DNA of 64,000 nucleotides from DASQZT01 sp035638575 (GCA_035638575.1 DASQZT010000290.1:17043-81042); one strand, 5' to 3'. Positions 50,149 through 59,867 are shown, counted from the first letter of the stretch. Numbers and translations: made by a program. Notes: generated from the sequence alone by a model not told the origin.

Positions 50149-51387
50149 CTACACATCCTTCCGCTGCCGCTCCAGGTCGTCGGCCAGGATCACCGCCTCC
50201 GCCAGGTCGCGCATGGGACGCCGCAGCCGCCGGCTTTCGTTGCGCAGTTTCAAATACGCCTCGGCTTCCGTGATCTGGTGCTTGTGCTGCAGGATGCCCT
50301 TGGCCCGCTCCACGATCTTCCGCACCTCCAGCGCGCGCTTCATCTCCAGCGTCTCGGACATCAGGCGCGCGTTTTCGATGGCGATCGCGGCCTGCCCGGC
50401 CACTACTTTCACGAAGCCGATCTCGTCTTCGGTGAACTGCCGCACTTCGCGCGTGTACACGTTGATCGTGCCCATCACCGTGTCGCGCGTCATCAGCGGC
50501 ACCGAGAGCAGCGACGCCAGCTTGGTGCGCCGCGCCAGTTCCGGGTATTGGTACTGCTTCTCGTGAAGCACGTTCTCGATCATGATCGGCCGCGCCTCGC
50601 GCACCACGCGCCCGATCAGCGAGTCCCCGATCTTCAGCGGCATCTTGTGCAGGTAATCGGGCGAGGAGCACCGCGCCGCCGTGATCACCAGCTCCCGCCG
50701 GTCTTCGTCCACCAGCATGATCGAGCACACCGGCGCGTCCAGCGTCTCCGCCAGCATCTCCGAAATGGCTTGCAGGATGCGGTCGAGATAGTTCTCCTCC
50801 GAGAGCGTTTGCGCCAGGCCGGCCAGAACTTCCAGCCGCCGCTCGGCGCTCGCCGACCGCGCCACCAGCCGGAATTTGGCGATGGCCCCGCCCATCTGCT
50901 CGCCGATAAAGCTGATCAGCGCGATTTCGTCCGGCGTGTGGCCGTGACGCGCCCGGTGATGGATGTTGATGACGCCGATCAGGTCGCCGTCGCTGATCAG
51001 CGGCACCGAAAGGAACGCGTCGTAGGTGTCTTCCGGAAGCGCACGAAAGGTCTTGAAGCGGCTGTCCGCGGCGGCGTTGGATTCCAGGGCAACCACCGAC
51101 TTGTGCTGGGCCACCCACCCCGTGATGCCCTCGCCCATTTTCATGCGGATGGCGCCGATCTCCGAGGTGTGCGGCAATTGAGACGCCCGCAGCACCACTT
51201 CACCCGAGGCGTGATCCACCAGGTAGACCAGGCAGGCGTCGCAGTCCGTCACCTCCACCGCCAGGCCGATAAGCTCCTGCAGCATGTTTTCGAGCGTGAG
51301 GTTCGAGCTGACGATGTTGCTGATCTGGTGCAGCAACGCGATCTGACTCTTCGGCTCGGATTTCGCCAAGGCCAAGATAACTCCCAT
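50149..51387 (-). CDS. GAF-GAF-ANTAR protein
   Basis: 412 residues. Two GAF domains (about 20-170 and 185-345; DACLVYLVDHASGEVVLRAS, DAPVCSIMLVDEDRRELVIT) are followed by an ANTAR RNA-binding domain (about 350-405): KRALEVRKIVERAKGILQHK then ITEAEAYLKLRNESRRLRRP and AEAVILADD. ANTAR proteins bind paired hairpins in nascent RNA and prevent termination; GAF domains would supply ligand, light or redox input. No histidine kinase or receiver domain is included. A likely target RNA was not identified here. Confidence 0.9.
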   Translation of the reverse strand: MGVILALAKSEPKSQIALLHQISNIVSSNLTLENMLQELIGLAVEVTDCDACLVYLVDHASGEVVLRASQLPHTSEIGAIRMKMGEGITGWVAQHKSVVALESNAAADSRFKTFRALPEDTYDAFLSVPLISDGDLIGVINIHHRARHGHTPDEIALISFIGEQMGGAIAKFRLVARSASAERRLEVLAGLAQTLSEENYLDRILQAISEMLAETLDAPVCSIMLVDEDRRELVITAARCSSPDYLHKMPLKIGDSLIGRVVREARPIMIENVLHEKQYQYPELARRTKLASLLSVPLMTRDTVMGTINVYTREVRQFTEDEIGFVKVVAGQAAIAIENARLMSETLEMKRALEVRKIVERAKGILQHKHQITEAEAYLKLRNESRRLRRPMRDLAEAVILADDLERQRKDV

Positions 51388-51548
51388 AATGATTTTTGTC
51401 CCGTGCTGACTTCGCTGACTTTAGTGTAGGAGGCGGGTTTCCGGCGAGTCCAATCCAAAATTTCTATGGGCGGTATGGGATGCGCCGGCCGCCCGCGCCG
51501 CCGTATGATACTATTTCGGCGGTCACCCACATGGAGGAAGGAGGAAGC

Positions 51549-52622
51549 ATGAACCTCGATTTCGGCCGGCGCAATTTCCTCAAAACCACCGCGGGCCTCG
51601 GCGCCGCGGGATTGGCGCTCGACCTGGCGGAGCCGGCCGCCGCGCGCCCGCTCACCCAAAAGGAAAAGCTGGACCGTTTGGCATCCAACACCTGGCCCAT
51701 TCGCTACATCTTCAAGAGCCGCACCAACTATGGTGGCAACGCCAGCATCGCTGAGCTGAAGAAGAAGTACGGCGAGATCACCATGCTCGACTTCCCGCAG
51801 TTCACCAAGGATACCTTCCCGGGCATCGCCCGCATGGACCTGTTCTCCGGCCTCTTCGGCGATGTCGCCGACGACAGCATGTACACCCAGATACCAATTG
51901 TGGTGGGCGGGAGCACGCGCACCTCCCGGGAATTCGACCCCTCCAGCACTCCCGGCCAGCGATGGCTCGAAAAGCTGGCCGGCGTCATGGCCAAGACCGG
52001 GACCCGGTGCCAGCACATCTCCAACAACGCCCCTCGCGACATCTGCGAGCCCGACGCCGAGCGCCGCAAGATCGGCATCGACGTCGCTAAGAAGTGGCTG
52101 GACGGCGCGAAGGTGCTGGGCGCCAAGTCCATGCGCGTAAATAGCGGCGGTCCCAGAATCGCCCCCAGCGCGGTGGCCACCGCCGACTATCCCAAGAACG
52201 ACGAGCTGGCCAAGTACCTGGCCAACTGCATCGAGTCGTTCCGCGAAATGGCCGATCACGGCGCCAAGGTGGGCGTCAAGGTCACCCTCGAGAACCATTG
52301 GGGGCTCACCGCGAACCCCATGAATATCCGGATCATTGTGGATGAGGTACATAGTCCGTTTTGCGAAGCCTCGCCGGATTTCTGCAACTGGGAGCACGAG
52401 TGCCTCATGTACAACGGCCTGAAGGATCTGGCTCCGTATGCCCATACCAACGTCCATGCCAAGTACTGGAACCGCTGGAAGGACAACGACGTCAAGCGGT
52501 CGGTGAAGATCATGATGGACGCCGGGTTCCAGGGCACCTTCGCCCTCGAATACGAAGACGGCCCGTGGGACGGCGTGGAAGGCGCTAAGTACCTCTACAA
52601 AGAAGTGCTGGCCGCGCTCTGA
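51549..52622 (+). CDS. Tat-exported sugar phosphate isomerase/epimerase-like TIM barrel
   Basis: 357 residues from the ATG at 51549. Tat signal (FGRRNFLKTTAGLGAAGLAL), then a xylose isomerase/AP endonuclease-2 TIM barrel: metal-ligand segments are VGVKVTLENHWGLT, ANPMNIRIIVDE, HTNVHAKYWN and FALEYEDGPWDG. The broader family interconverts or dehydrates sugars such as inosose. Exported forms are very frequent in acidobacteria and planctomycetes. Twelve bases before a GT39-like gene. Confidence 0.85.
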   Translation: MNLDFGRRNFLKTTAGLGAAGLALDLAEPAAARPLTQKEKLDRLASNTWPIRYIFKSRTNYGGNASIAELKKKYGEITMLDFPQFTKDTFPGIARMDLFSGLFGDVADDSMYTQIPIVVGGSTRTSREFDPSSTPGQRWLEKLAGVMAKTGTRCQHISNNAPRDICEPDAERRKIGIDVAKKWLDGAKVLGAKSMRVNSGGPRIAPSAVATADYPKNDELAKYLANCIESFREMADHGAKVGVKVTLENHWGLTANPMNIRIIVDEVHSPFCEASPDFCNWEHECLMYNGLKDLAPYAHTNVHAKYWNRWKDNDVKRSVKIMMDAGFQGTFALEYEDGPWDGVEGAKYLYKEVLAAL

Positions 52623-52634
52623 CTTCTGACTTCC

Positions 52635-54314
52635 GTGAGCAAAGCCGGACGCAAATCCCCCAAACCTCGGAAAAGCCTCTCACGCAACGTTCGTCTCCGG
52701 AAAGACTCGCCTCGTGCGGCACTGCTTCCGGCGATTAGTTCCTGGATGGACTCACACGTCGAATGGCTGGCCATGGCGGTGATCGCCATCGGGTTGCTTC
52801 TGCGTCTTCGTCGTGCCGCCGCCGGCTTCTTGAACCCCGATGAGGCGGTCATTTTTCTAGTTGTCAATCAGCACCGGGTGGCGGATGTCTGGCGATCGGT
52901 GATGGCTCATCCCTACCCGCCCCTGTACAGTGTCGTCCTCTATTTCTGGTCGTTCGTCGGCGCCTCGGAGTTTATGTTGCGGCTGCCGTCCGTGCTTTTC
53001 GGCGTCGGATTCCTGTGGTTTACGTTCCGTTGGATCAAGCTGGCCGTCGCCGCCGCGCCGGCTCTTGCCGCTTTGGTAATCCTCACCTTCTCTCCCCCCG
53101 CCGTCGTTTTGTCCGCGGAGGTGCGCCCTTACATGCTTCAACTCTTCTCGATGTCGGTCGCGCTGTTTTTTCTGGCGCGTGCGTTTCGCGAACGCGGGGC
53201 GCTCAATATCATCTGGTTTACTCTGTGGCTCTGGCTCTCGATCCTGTCACACTATCAGGCATTCTGGTTTGCCTTGGCGGCGGGAGTATACGCGCTCATC
53301 CGAATCCTTCATCGCGACCTGCCTTCCGACGCCGTCAAAACCTGGGCCGCGCTGCAAGCCGCGACTTTAGCGTTGTGCCTGTGTTTGTTCCGATATCACT
53401 TGGCGAAGTTCCGTGGTGTGTGGCTGGAGCGATACGGCATTGACGGCTGGCTCCGGGATTCGTATTTCCATGCCGGCACCGATCGGACCGCCGGATTTAT
53501 CGTGAAAACGTCCCAGGCCTTTTTTGCATACTTCGTAAATCCGGCTTGGTTGGGCGCCGCCGCGGCCCTTCTCTTTGCCACGGGAGTGATCCTGCTGGCC
53601 TGGTGGGGAATCCGTCACCGCGAAACATCCATGGCCGCATTCGCCTTTCTTCTCGTGTTTCCGCTCTGCTGTATGTGCGCGGCGGCGTGGCGTCAGCTAT
53701 ATCCCTATGGTGGTTCCCGGCACGACTCTTTTCTCTTTCCGTTCGCCGCGGCCGGTATGGCGATTCCTCTGGCCGCGCTCGCTCGACGGAAGGCTTTGCC
53801 GCTGATTCTCGCCTCCCTCTTGCTGGTTCCACTGTGGCAATCTCAGGCCCAGGATCACAGGTATGACATCGAGGCCGCCAATCAACGCCGGGAATTCATG
53901 CAGCACGCCGTTCAATATCTTCGGGACTCGGCCCTCCCCGGCGGTATCGTATTTGCCAACCGGGAAACCGGCCCGCTTCTGGAGTACTACCTCGGCGATC
54001 GCCGTCCCGTGCCCCCGCGTCAGGCCGGGGATGGCTTCTCCGAGAGACTCATTGGCGGCTACCGTGTCGTCCTCACGGACTTATTCTCCATGTCACCGGG
54101 CGAGTTCCTCACCGAGTGCGCGCGCATGCGGAAACGCTACGGGCTCAAACCGGACGACCCCGTCTGGGCCATCGATGCTGTCTTCGGCCCCAGCGTGAGT
54201 TATGCCTTCCGGAACGAGTATCCCGAACTCGAATTGCAGGGTTTACGGGACTTCGGGAAAAATGTGGCGGTATTTCGCGTGCCGAATTGGCCCGGCGCGA
54301 CCAAGACGTACTAG
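52635..54314 (+). CDS. GT39/ArnT-like membrane glycosyltransferase
   Basis: 559 residues, GTG start. About ten membrane helices, with the N-terminal periplasmic-facing acidic motif of the family in GFLNPDEAVIFLVVNQH and RPYMLQLF...ALFFLARAF helices. A soluble C-terminal domain (about 410-559) contains GIVFANRETGPLLEYYLGDR. The family transfers sugars from polyprenyl-phosphate donors to proteins or lipids. The gene follows the TIM barrel closely (12 bases). Confidence 0.8.
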   Translation: MSKAGRKSPKPRKSLSRNVRLRKDSPRAALLPAISSWMDSHVEWLAMAVIAIGLLLRLRRAAAGFLNPDEAVIFLVVNQHRVADVWRSVMAHPYPPLYSVVLYFWSFVGASEFMLRLPSVLFGVGFLWFTFRWIKLAVAAAPALAALVILTFSPPAVVLSAEVRPYMLQLFSMSVALFFLARAFRERGALNIIWFTLWLWLSILSHYQAFWFALAAGVYALIRILHRDLPSDAVKTWAALQAATLALCLCLFRYHLAKFRGVWLERYGIDGWLRDSYFHAGTDRTAGFIVKTSQAFFAYFVNPAWLGAAAALLFATGVILLAWWGIRHRETSMAAFAFLLVFPLCCMCAAAWRQLYPYGGSRHDSFLFPFAAAGMAIPLAALARRKALPLILASLLLVPLWQSQAQDHRYDIEAANQRREFMQHAVQYLRDSALPGGIVFANRETGPLLEYYLGDRRPVPPRQAGDGFSERLIGGYRVVLTDLFSMSPGEFLTECARMRKRYGLKPDDPVWAIDAVFGPSVSYAFRNEYPELELQGLRDFGKNVAVFRVPNWPGATKTY

Positions 54315-54356
54315 CTCGAAATGGCTAGTTAGTCTATTCGGTACTAGAGTGTTACT

Positions 54357-55664
54357 ATGTGGCGAATGGCAAATGTCCCCGGTGCCCTCGGCCCCACCCT
54401 CGGCAAGCTATCCTCTTTGACCGCGCCTATCAGAATTGCTCTCATCGGAATGGGCGCCATGGGCAAGGGTCTTTTGCATCAGTGCCGGATCACGCCGGGC
54501 ATGGAATGCGTCGCCGTTGCCGATCTCGTTGCGGAGAGGGCCGTCCGCTGTGCCGAGATGGCAGGACTTCCCTATCGCCTGGCAAGCACTCCCGGACAAG
54601 TGCAGGATGCTATCCGCCAGGGCTTCCTGGCAATCTGCGAAGACAGCATGCTCGTGGCGGCTTGCCCGGAAGCAACCGTGCTGGTGGAGTCCACCAGCGC
54701 GATCGGAGAAGCGGGCCGATACGCCGTAACAGCGGTAGAAACCGGAAAACATCTGGTCATGATGAATGCGGAGGCCGACCTCGCCTTTGGCCCCTACCTC
54801 ATGCGGTTGGCGCGCCGCCGCGGGGTCGTCTACACCAGTTGCGGCGGCGACCAACATGGAGTAATCCGAAACCTCATCGACGAAATCCAACTGTGGGGAT
54901 TCGACCTGGTCATGGCCGGAAATATTAAGGGTTTCCTCGACCGCTACTCGAACCCCACCAAAATCGTGCCCGAAGCCGATGCCCGGAATCTCGATTACAG
55001 AATGGCTACGGCCTTTACCGATGGCACCAAGTTGTGTGTCGAGATGTCACTCGTCGCCAATGCCTTCGGGCTTCGTACCACCGTGCCCGGAATGCACGGA
55101 CCGCGGGCTGACGACGTTCAGGACGTCTTGTCTGTGTTCGATTTCGAATCCCTCGACGCCCGGAGCCGGCCGTGCGTGGATTATATCCTTGGCGCCACCC
55201 CGGGCGGCGGCGTTTTCGTGGTCGGCTATTGCGACCACCCGTACCAGCGCGAAATGCTCGCCTACTACAAAAAGGGACGCGGCCCATTCTACCTGTTCTA
55301 CAGGCCCTACCACCTTTGCCACATCGAGGCCATGAACTGCATCGTCGAGGCCGTAGTGGATGGCCGCTCTCTGTTGGAGCCGCTGGCTGGCTTTCGCACC
55401 AATGTTTTCGCTTACGCCAAGCGCGGCCTCCATGCGGGTGAGAAACTCGATGGAATCGGGGGCTACACCTGCTACGGCATGATCGAGAACTGCGATGACA
55501 GCGCTCACCCCGGTATCCCGATCGCTCTTTCCGAGAACCTGGTGCTGCGCCGCGACATCGTTCAGGACTCCCCGATTGCCATGTGCGATGTCGAAGGCGG
55601 GGACGGCCGCCCCGATTTCGAGCTGTACGCGCAGGCGCGGCGCGCGTCGGGCGGCTGCTCATGA
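54357..55664 (+). CDS. NAD(P)-dependent oxidoreductase of the homoserine dehydrogenase/SAF-domain family
   Basis: 435 residues; start at ATG 54357 (or 54366). The Rossmann motif is IRIALIGMGAMGKGLLHQ. Middle: VLVESTSAIGEAGRYAVTAV and GKHLVMMNAEADLAFGPYLM resemble homoserine dehydrogenase-like proteins. The C-terminal half shows a SAF-type pattern (GVFVVGYCDHP, GPFYLFYRPYHLCHIEAMNC, DGIGGYTCYG, ALSENLVLRRDI). Likely reduces a sugar- or hydroxyacid-type substrate in surface sugar biosynthesis or catabolism; not assigned further. Confidence 0.75.
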   Translation: MWRMANVPGALGPTLGKLSSLTAPIRIALIGMGAMGKGLLHQCRITPGMECVAVADLVAERAVRCAEMAGLPYRLASTPGQVQDAIRQGFLAICEDSMLVAACPEATVLVESTSAIGEAGRYAVTAVETGKHLVMMNAEADLAFGPYLMRLARRRGVVYTSCGGDQHGVIRNLIDEIQLWGFDLVMAGNIKGFLDRYSNPTKIVPEADARNLDYRMATAFTDGTKLCVEMSLVANAFGLRTTVPGMHGPRADDVQDVLSVFDFESLDARSRPCVDYILGATPGGGVFVVGYCDHPYQREMLAYYKKGRGPFYLFYRPYHLCHIEAMNCIVEAVVDGRSLLEPLAGFRTNVFAYAKRGLHAGEKLDGIGGYTCYGMIENCDDSAHPGIPIALSENLVLRRDIVQDSPIAMCDVEGGDGRPDFELYAQARRASGGCS

Positions 55665-55680
55665 GGAGAGGCCCTCGACT

Positions 55681-56643
55681 ATGAAGTTGGGTATCGCCGT
55701 GGTCTATCTCGTGAAAGAGGGGGATGAGGGTCTGCTCGACCTGCATCTTTCCCAAATCGCGCGATGCACCCACGTGCCTTATACCTGCTACGCCGCCGTG
55801 AATCGTCTCGCTCCTCACCTGCGCGCCAGGCTCGCGCGCGCTCCGCGAACCCGGATTGTCGATATCCGGACCACGGCCCAGCGAGGGACAGAGGAGCACG
55901 CCTACTATCTCGAATGGCTGGTCAAGACCGCCGTCCAGGACGGGGTTACGCACGTGGCCACTCTGCACATCGACTCTTTCCCGGTCCGCGACGGATGGGC
56001 TGAAGACTTAGCGTCCCGGCTCACCGGCAAATGCGTGCTCGCCGCCGTAACCAGGGAGGAGGTTGGGGACCTGAAACCGCATCCTTCACTGATGTTTTTC
56101 CATCGCGACTTCTACCTCGCCTCGAAACCCTCGTTCCTTCTGGGGCGCTCGTGCCGTTCCTCGCCCGAATACAGGCGGTATCGCGCGGAGTACGGCGCCG
56201 CCGAAGACACCGGTATCGGTTACGGATTCGACATCTTCAGGCAGGAGTTGTCCTGGTATCGGCTCCTGCGCACGAACCGCGTCGAGGACCACTACGCCAT
56301 GGCCGGCATCTATGGGGATTTGGTTTTTCATCTGGGCGCGGCTACCCGCGGCCACCAGGTTTTCTATTCGGATGCCATCCCGGCCGGGACCAGTCAAACC
56401 ATGCGATCCGTCTTGCGCTTCGGGAGAAGGTGCCTCTCGGCCTTGCCCCAGGCCTGGCAGGACCGGATCATCCGCGGCGCCTTTCCGGCGCACCAGGTGA
56501 ACGCTGCAATTCAGGTGGACATCAAGAAAAAGCTCCTCGCCGATCCGGACGCCTACATCCGGCGCCTGAGAACTGGATTGCCGGAGGCGACGCCGGAGCC
56601 CGTCCTCAGGGGCGGTGACCTTGCTTCCCCTTCTGCCCGATGA
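55681..56643 (+). CDS. Glycosyltransferase-like protein
   Basis: 320 residues; ATG at 55681 with AGGAGAGG upstream. The first part (KLGIAVVYLVKEGDEGLLDL, then HVPYTCYAAVNRLAPHLRA) and the VATLHIDSFPVRDGWAEDLA segment resemble GT-A folded transferases of family 2-like type with an acidic metal site (HIDSF). C-terminal part is helical. No membrane segment. Ends 38 bases inside the convergent GH5-like gene. Function fits glycan assembly with the two preceding genes. Confidence 0.6.
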   Translation: MKLGIAVVYLVKEGDEGLLDLHLSQIARCTHVPYTCYAAVNRLAPHLRARLARAPRTRIVDIRTTAQRGTEEHAYYLEWLVKTAVQDGVTHVATLHIDSFPVRDGWAEDLASRLTGKCVLAAVTREEVGDLKPHPSLMFFHRDFYLASKPSFLLGRSCRSSPEYRRYRAEYGAAEDTGIGYGFDIFRQELSWYRLLRTNRVEDHYAMAGIYGDLVFHLGAATRGHQVFYSDAIPAGTSQTMRSVLRFGRRCLSALPQAWQDRIIRGAFPAHQVNAAIQVDIKKKLLADPDAYIRRLRTGLPEATPEPVLRGGDLASPSAR

Positions 56644-57733
56644 TCTCGCGGATGAAATTCACTTCCTCCTGGCGGTAGGGCTTGCCTTCCGTCGTGAAGA
56701 TGTCGTGAAACCAGACCGCCGGCTGGCGATCGGTGTAGGGGTGCTGCCAGGAATCCCAAGGCAGCCACGTCTGCGTCTTCCCCGCCGCGAAGCCCCAGTT
56801 GTAGGCCGCCACGTTGTGCTTCTTGGCAATCGGCAGTGTCCCCTGGAACGTGCTTCCGTTGCCGCGGGCCATGTATTCCGTGCACAGGATCGGCCGCTTA
56901 TACGCCTGCAGCCATTCGATGCGCTTTTCGAACTCTTCGGGCGGGCCGTAGTTGTGGAACGAGATCACGTCCGAAAGCTCGATCTGGAGCTTCTCCATGG
57001 GACTCAGCTTGTCGCGCGACGACCAGTCGCCCTTCCATACGCCGCTGGTCAGCGGCTGGCTGGGTAAAGCCGCCCGGGCGAATACGTATACGCGCGGCAG
57101 CAGCGTCTGGACCAGCTCCACCTTGTTGCGCAGATCGGCTGGCCCATAGCTGGAACCGTTGGTATTGTCCGGCTCGTTCCACAGGTCCCACGCCAGCACG
57201 CGGTCGTCGTTGTTGAAGGACTGCACCACCTCCTGCACGTAGTTCAGGAATCGGAATTGAAGCGCCGGGTCGGTGAGCGCTTTGGCGCCGGGACTCTGCA
57301 CCCATCGGGAGTTGTGCACGCCGGGCCTCGGCGCCTGCTGCGTGCCCAACACCGGGAACGGATCCCAGCAGGAATCCAGGAGCACGAAAATCGGGCGGAT
57401 CTTGTGTCTCTTGGCGATGGTGAGAAAGCGGTCGATCCGCCGCTTGAAGCCCCCCTGGTCCTGCTGCCACAGCATGTCGTGCAGAAACACCCGCATGGTG
57501 TTCATCCCCAGGTCCTCCGCCCAACCCAATTCGATGTCGATGCGGGTGGGGTTGAAGGTGTCGGCCTGCCACATCTCCAGCTGGTTCACCGCGTACAAAG
57601 GGATGTAGTTGCTCCCCACCAGCCAGGCCTGTTTGGCGTACCAGTCGTTGGCTTCCTTCTCGGTCCACTGGGGCCTCTGCGCCAGGGCCATCGTGTTCAT
57701 CAGGATCAGGGCTGCAATGGATAAACGTGTCAT
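56606..57733 (-). CDS. Secreted GH5-like glycoside hydrolase
   Basis: 375 residues from the ATG at 57733 with a signal peptide (LSIAALILMNTMALAQ). TIM barrel of the GH5/cellulase superfamily: acid/base E187 in LAWDLWNEPDN, a H-Y/N site H260 in VISFHNYG, nucleophile E286 in RPILCTEYMARG. It likely cleaves a beta-linked glycan such as cellulose or mannan. Convergent to the sugar cluster. Confidence 0.85.
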   Translation of the reverse strand: MTRLSIAALILMNTMALAQRPQWTEKEANDWYAKQAWLVGSNYIPLYAVNQLEMWQADTFNPTRIDIELGWAEDLGMNTMRVFLHDMLWQQDQGGFKRRIDRFLTIAKRHKIRPIFVLLDSCWDPFPVLGTQQAPRPGVHNSRWVQSPGAKALTDPALQFRFLNYVQEVVQSFNNDDRVLAWDLWNEPDNTNGSSYGPADLRNKVELVQTLLPRVYVFARAALPSQPLTSGVWKGDWSSRDKLSPMEKLQIELSDVISFHNYGPPEEFEKRIEWLQAYKRPILCTEYMARGNGSTFQGTLPIAKKHNVAAYNWGFAAGKTQTWLPWDSWQHPYTDRQPAVWFHDIFTTEGKPYRQEEVNFIREIIGQKGKQGHRP

Positions 57734-57861
57734 GGGATACGGGTGGTCAATTCCCAATGTTATCCTGAAAGCAGACCCCGCTGAGTCAGGCCTTGAGGGC
57801 CCCGGGCCCCGCGGACGCCCCCAACGGGCTATCGTCCCGAACTTACGGATTGGATGCGCAC

Positions 57862-59244
57862 TTGAAAATCGGTTTTGTCAGTCTTGGCTGTCCCAAAAAT
57901 CTCGTCGATAGTGAAGTCATGATGGGCCAGCTCGTAGCCCGCGGCCACGAGCTGACGCCGCGGCCCGACCAGGCCGACGTGCTGGTCGTCAATACCTGCA
58001 GCTTCATCGATCCTGCCAAAAAGGAATCCGTCGACACCATCCTGGAAATGGCCGAATTCAAAAAGATCGGCCGCGCCAAAAAGCTGATCGTGGCGGGCTG
58101 CCTGGTGGAGCGCTACCGCGGCGACATCCGTCGCGACCTTCCCGAGGTGGACGCCCTCATCGGCACCAACGAGCTGGAAAGCATCGTCGCCGTGTGCGAG
58201 GGCATGGAATCCCCGCGCAATCCGCTCGAGCCGTACCTCTACCACGACCTCACTCCGCGCGTGCTGGCTACCCCGCGCCACTACGCCTACATCAAGATCG
58301 CCGAGGGCTGCGACCATCCCTGCACCTTCTGCGTCATCCCGCAGTATCGCGGCAAGTTCCGCAGCCGGCGCTTCGAATCGGTGATCTCCGAGGCCACCCG
58401 GCTGTTCCGCCAGGGCGTCCGCGAAATCAACCTGATCGGCCAGGACACCACCTGCTACGGCGAGGATCTCGGCCTCACCGGCGGCCTCGCCCTCTTGCTG
58501 GAGCGCCTCGCCCAAATCGAGACGCCTCACGAAAAGTGGATCCGCTTCCTCTACGCCTATCCCAACAACGTCACCGGGCGCCTGCTGGACACCATCGCGG
58601 CCCATCCCGCCCTCGTGAAATACATCGACATGCCGCTCCAGCACGCCAGCGCCCGGATCTTGAAGCGCATGAAGCGCGGCGCTTCGGGCGATATTTTCCT
58701 GAAACTGTTGGAGCGCATCCGCCGCACCATTCCCGGAATTGCCATCCGCACCAGCCTGATCGTCGGCTTCCCCGGCGAAACCGCGGCGGACTTCGACGAG
58801 ATGTGCCAGTTCGTCCAGGCCGCGCGCTTCGACAACCTCGGCGTCTTCACCTATTCCGACGAGGATACCAGCGGCAGCTATGCGCTCGACGGAAAAGTCG
58901 ATGGCCGAACGATGCGGAGCCGCAAGCGCCGTCTCATGGCCATCCAGCGCAAGGTCGCCCGCGCCCGCAATCGCGCGCTCGTGGGGTCGGAAACCACGGT
59001 GCTCGTGGAAGGAGTGTCCGCCGAGACCGATCTGTTGTGGGAGGCGCGCATGTCCACCCAGGCGCCGGAGATCGACGGCGCCACCCTGGTCAACGATTTC
59101 GAGGGTGCCGAGCCGCGCCCCGGCGAGATCCGCCGCCTGCGCATCACCGAGGCTCACGACTACGATGTGGTCGGCACCCTCCTGCCCGCCACCGGAACGG
59201 CGCCGGAGTTCGCGCCCGGCCCGCTGGTTCAGATCGCGGTATGA
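57862..59244 (+). CDS. rimO: Ribosomal protein S12 methylthiotransferase RimO
   Basis: 460 residues with TTG at 57862 as the likely start (KIGFVSLGCPKNLVDSE is the family start); an in-frame ATG at 57793 would add 23 residues. Two iron-sulfur sites: N-terminal cysteines in SLGCPKN, VNTCSFID and VAGCLVERY; radical SAM C-x3-C-x2-C in CDHPCTFC. A TRAM domain closes the C terminus (ETTVLVEGVSAETDLLWEAR in part). It methylthiolates an Asp of ribosomal protein S12. The ATGA overlap with yacG shows coupling. Confidence 0.94.
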   Translation: MKIGFVSLGCPKNLVDSEVMMGQLVARGHELTPRPDQADVLVVNTCSFIDPAKKESVDTILEMAEFKKIGRAKKLIVAGCLVERYRGDIRRDLPEVDALIGTNELESIVAVCEGMESPRNPLEPYLYHDLTPRVLATPRHYAYIKIAEGCDHPCTFCVIPQYRGKFRSRRFESVISEATRLFRQGVREINLIGQDTTCYGEDLGLTGGLALLLERLAQIETPHEKWIRFLYAYPNNVTGRLLDTIAAHPALVKYIDMPLQHASARILKRMKRGASGDIFLKLLERIRRTIPGIAIRTSLIVGFPGETAADFDEMCQFVQAARFDNLGVFTYSDEDTSGSYALDGKVDGRTMRSRKRRLMAIQRKVARARNRALVGSETTVLVEGVSAETDLLWEARMSTQAPEIDGATLVNDFEGAEPRPGEIRRLRITEAHDYDVVGTLLPATGTAPEFAPGPLVQIAV

Positions 59245-59408
59245 AGTGTCCCATCTGCAAGAAGGAGGTCGCTCTCGGCGATCCCGAGTTTCCCTTCTGC
59301 GGCGAGCGCTGCCGCATCATCGATCTGGGAAACTGGGCATCCGAAAAGTACGTAATTCCCGTCGAGCCGCAGGAGCAGGAGCTCGAGCCCGATGACGAAG
59401 AAGCCTAG
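59241..59408 (+). CDS. yacG: DNA gyrase inhibitor YacG (zinc protein)
   Basis: 55 residues. Zinc site: C-P-I-C near the N terminus and C-G-E-R-C in FPFCGERCRIIDLGNWASEK; typical of YacG. It binds gyrase subunit B and inhibits DNA binding in E. coli. Coupled on both sides: ATGA with rimO and a 17-base overlap with pgpA. Confidence 0.93.
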   Translation: MKCPICKKEVALGDPEFPFCGERCRIIDLGNWASEKYVIPVEPQEQELEPDDEEA

Positions 59409-59865
59409 CCTTCCCCTCCTCCTGGCCACCTGGTTTGGCTGTGGCTACTCTCCCTTCGCCCCCGGCACCGCGGGCTCGGCCGCCGCCGTCGCCATCGCTT
59501 ACGTCCTTCACCGCTTCGCCGGCTTCCAACCCTTGCATTTTGCCCTGCTCGCGGCCGCGCTCTTCCTTCCCGCCGTCTGGGCCGCCGGAGTCACCGCGCG
59601 CTTCCTGAACATCGAGGACCCCTCCGTCGTCGTCGTGGACGAAGTAATCGGCCAGTGGATCGCCTTGGCCGGCGCCCATTCCCTCAACTGGAAAACCTGG
59701 TTGTCCGCGTTCCTGCTCTTCCGCCTCTTCGACATCTGGAAGCCGCCGCCCGTGCGCCAGTTGGAATCCCTCCCCGGCGGCCTGGGCATCAACGCCGACG
59801 ACGTCATGGCCGGCTTGTATGCCGCACTTGTGTTATTCCTGGCAGGATGGTTCAATCTTTATTAA
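59392..59865 (+). CDS. pgpA: Phosphatidylglycerophosphatase A
   Basis: 157 residues with four membrane helices. PgpA motifs: GCGYSPFAPGTAGSAAAV (GxxP.APGTxGS) and VVVDEVIGQWIAL (catalytic acidic site), plus FRLFDIWKPPPVRQLESLPG and GLGINADDVMAGLYA. It dephosphorylates phosphatidylglycerophosphate. Overlaps yacG by 17 bases. Confidence 0.95.
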   Translation: MTKKPSLPLLLATWFGCGYSPFAPGTAGSAAAVAIAYVLHRFAGFQPLHFALLAAALFLPAVWAAGVTARFLNIEDPSVVVVDEVIGQWIALAGAHSLNWKTWLSAFLLFRLFDIWKPPPVRQLESLPGGLGINADDVMAGLYAALVLFLAGWFNLY

Positions 59866-59867
59866 AC

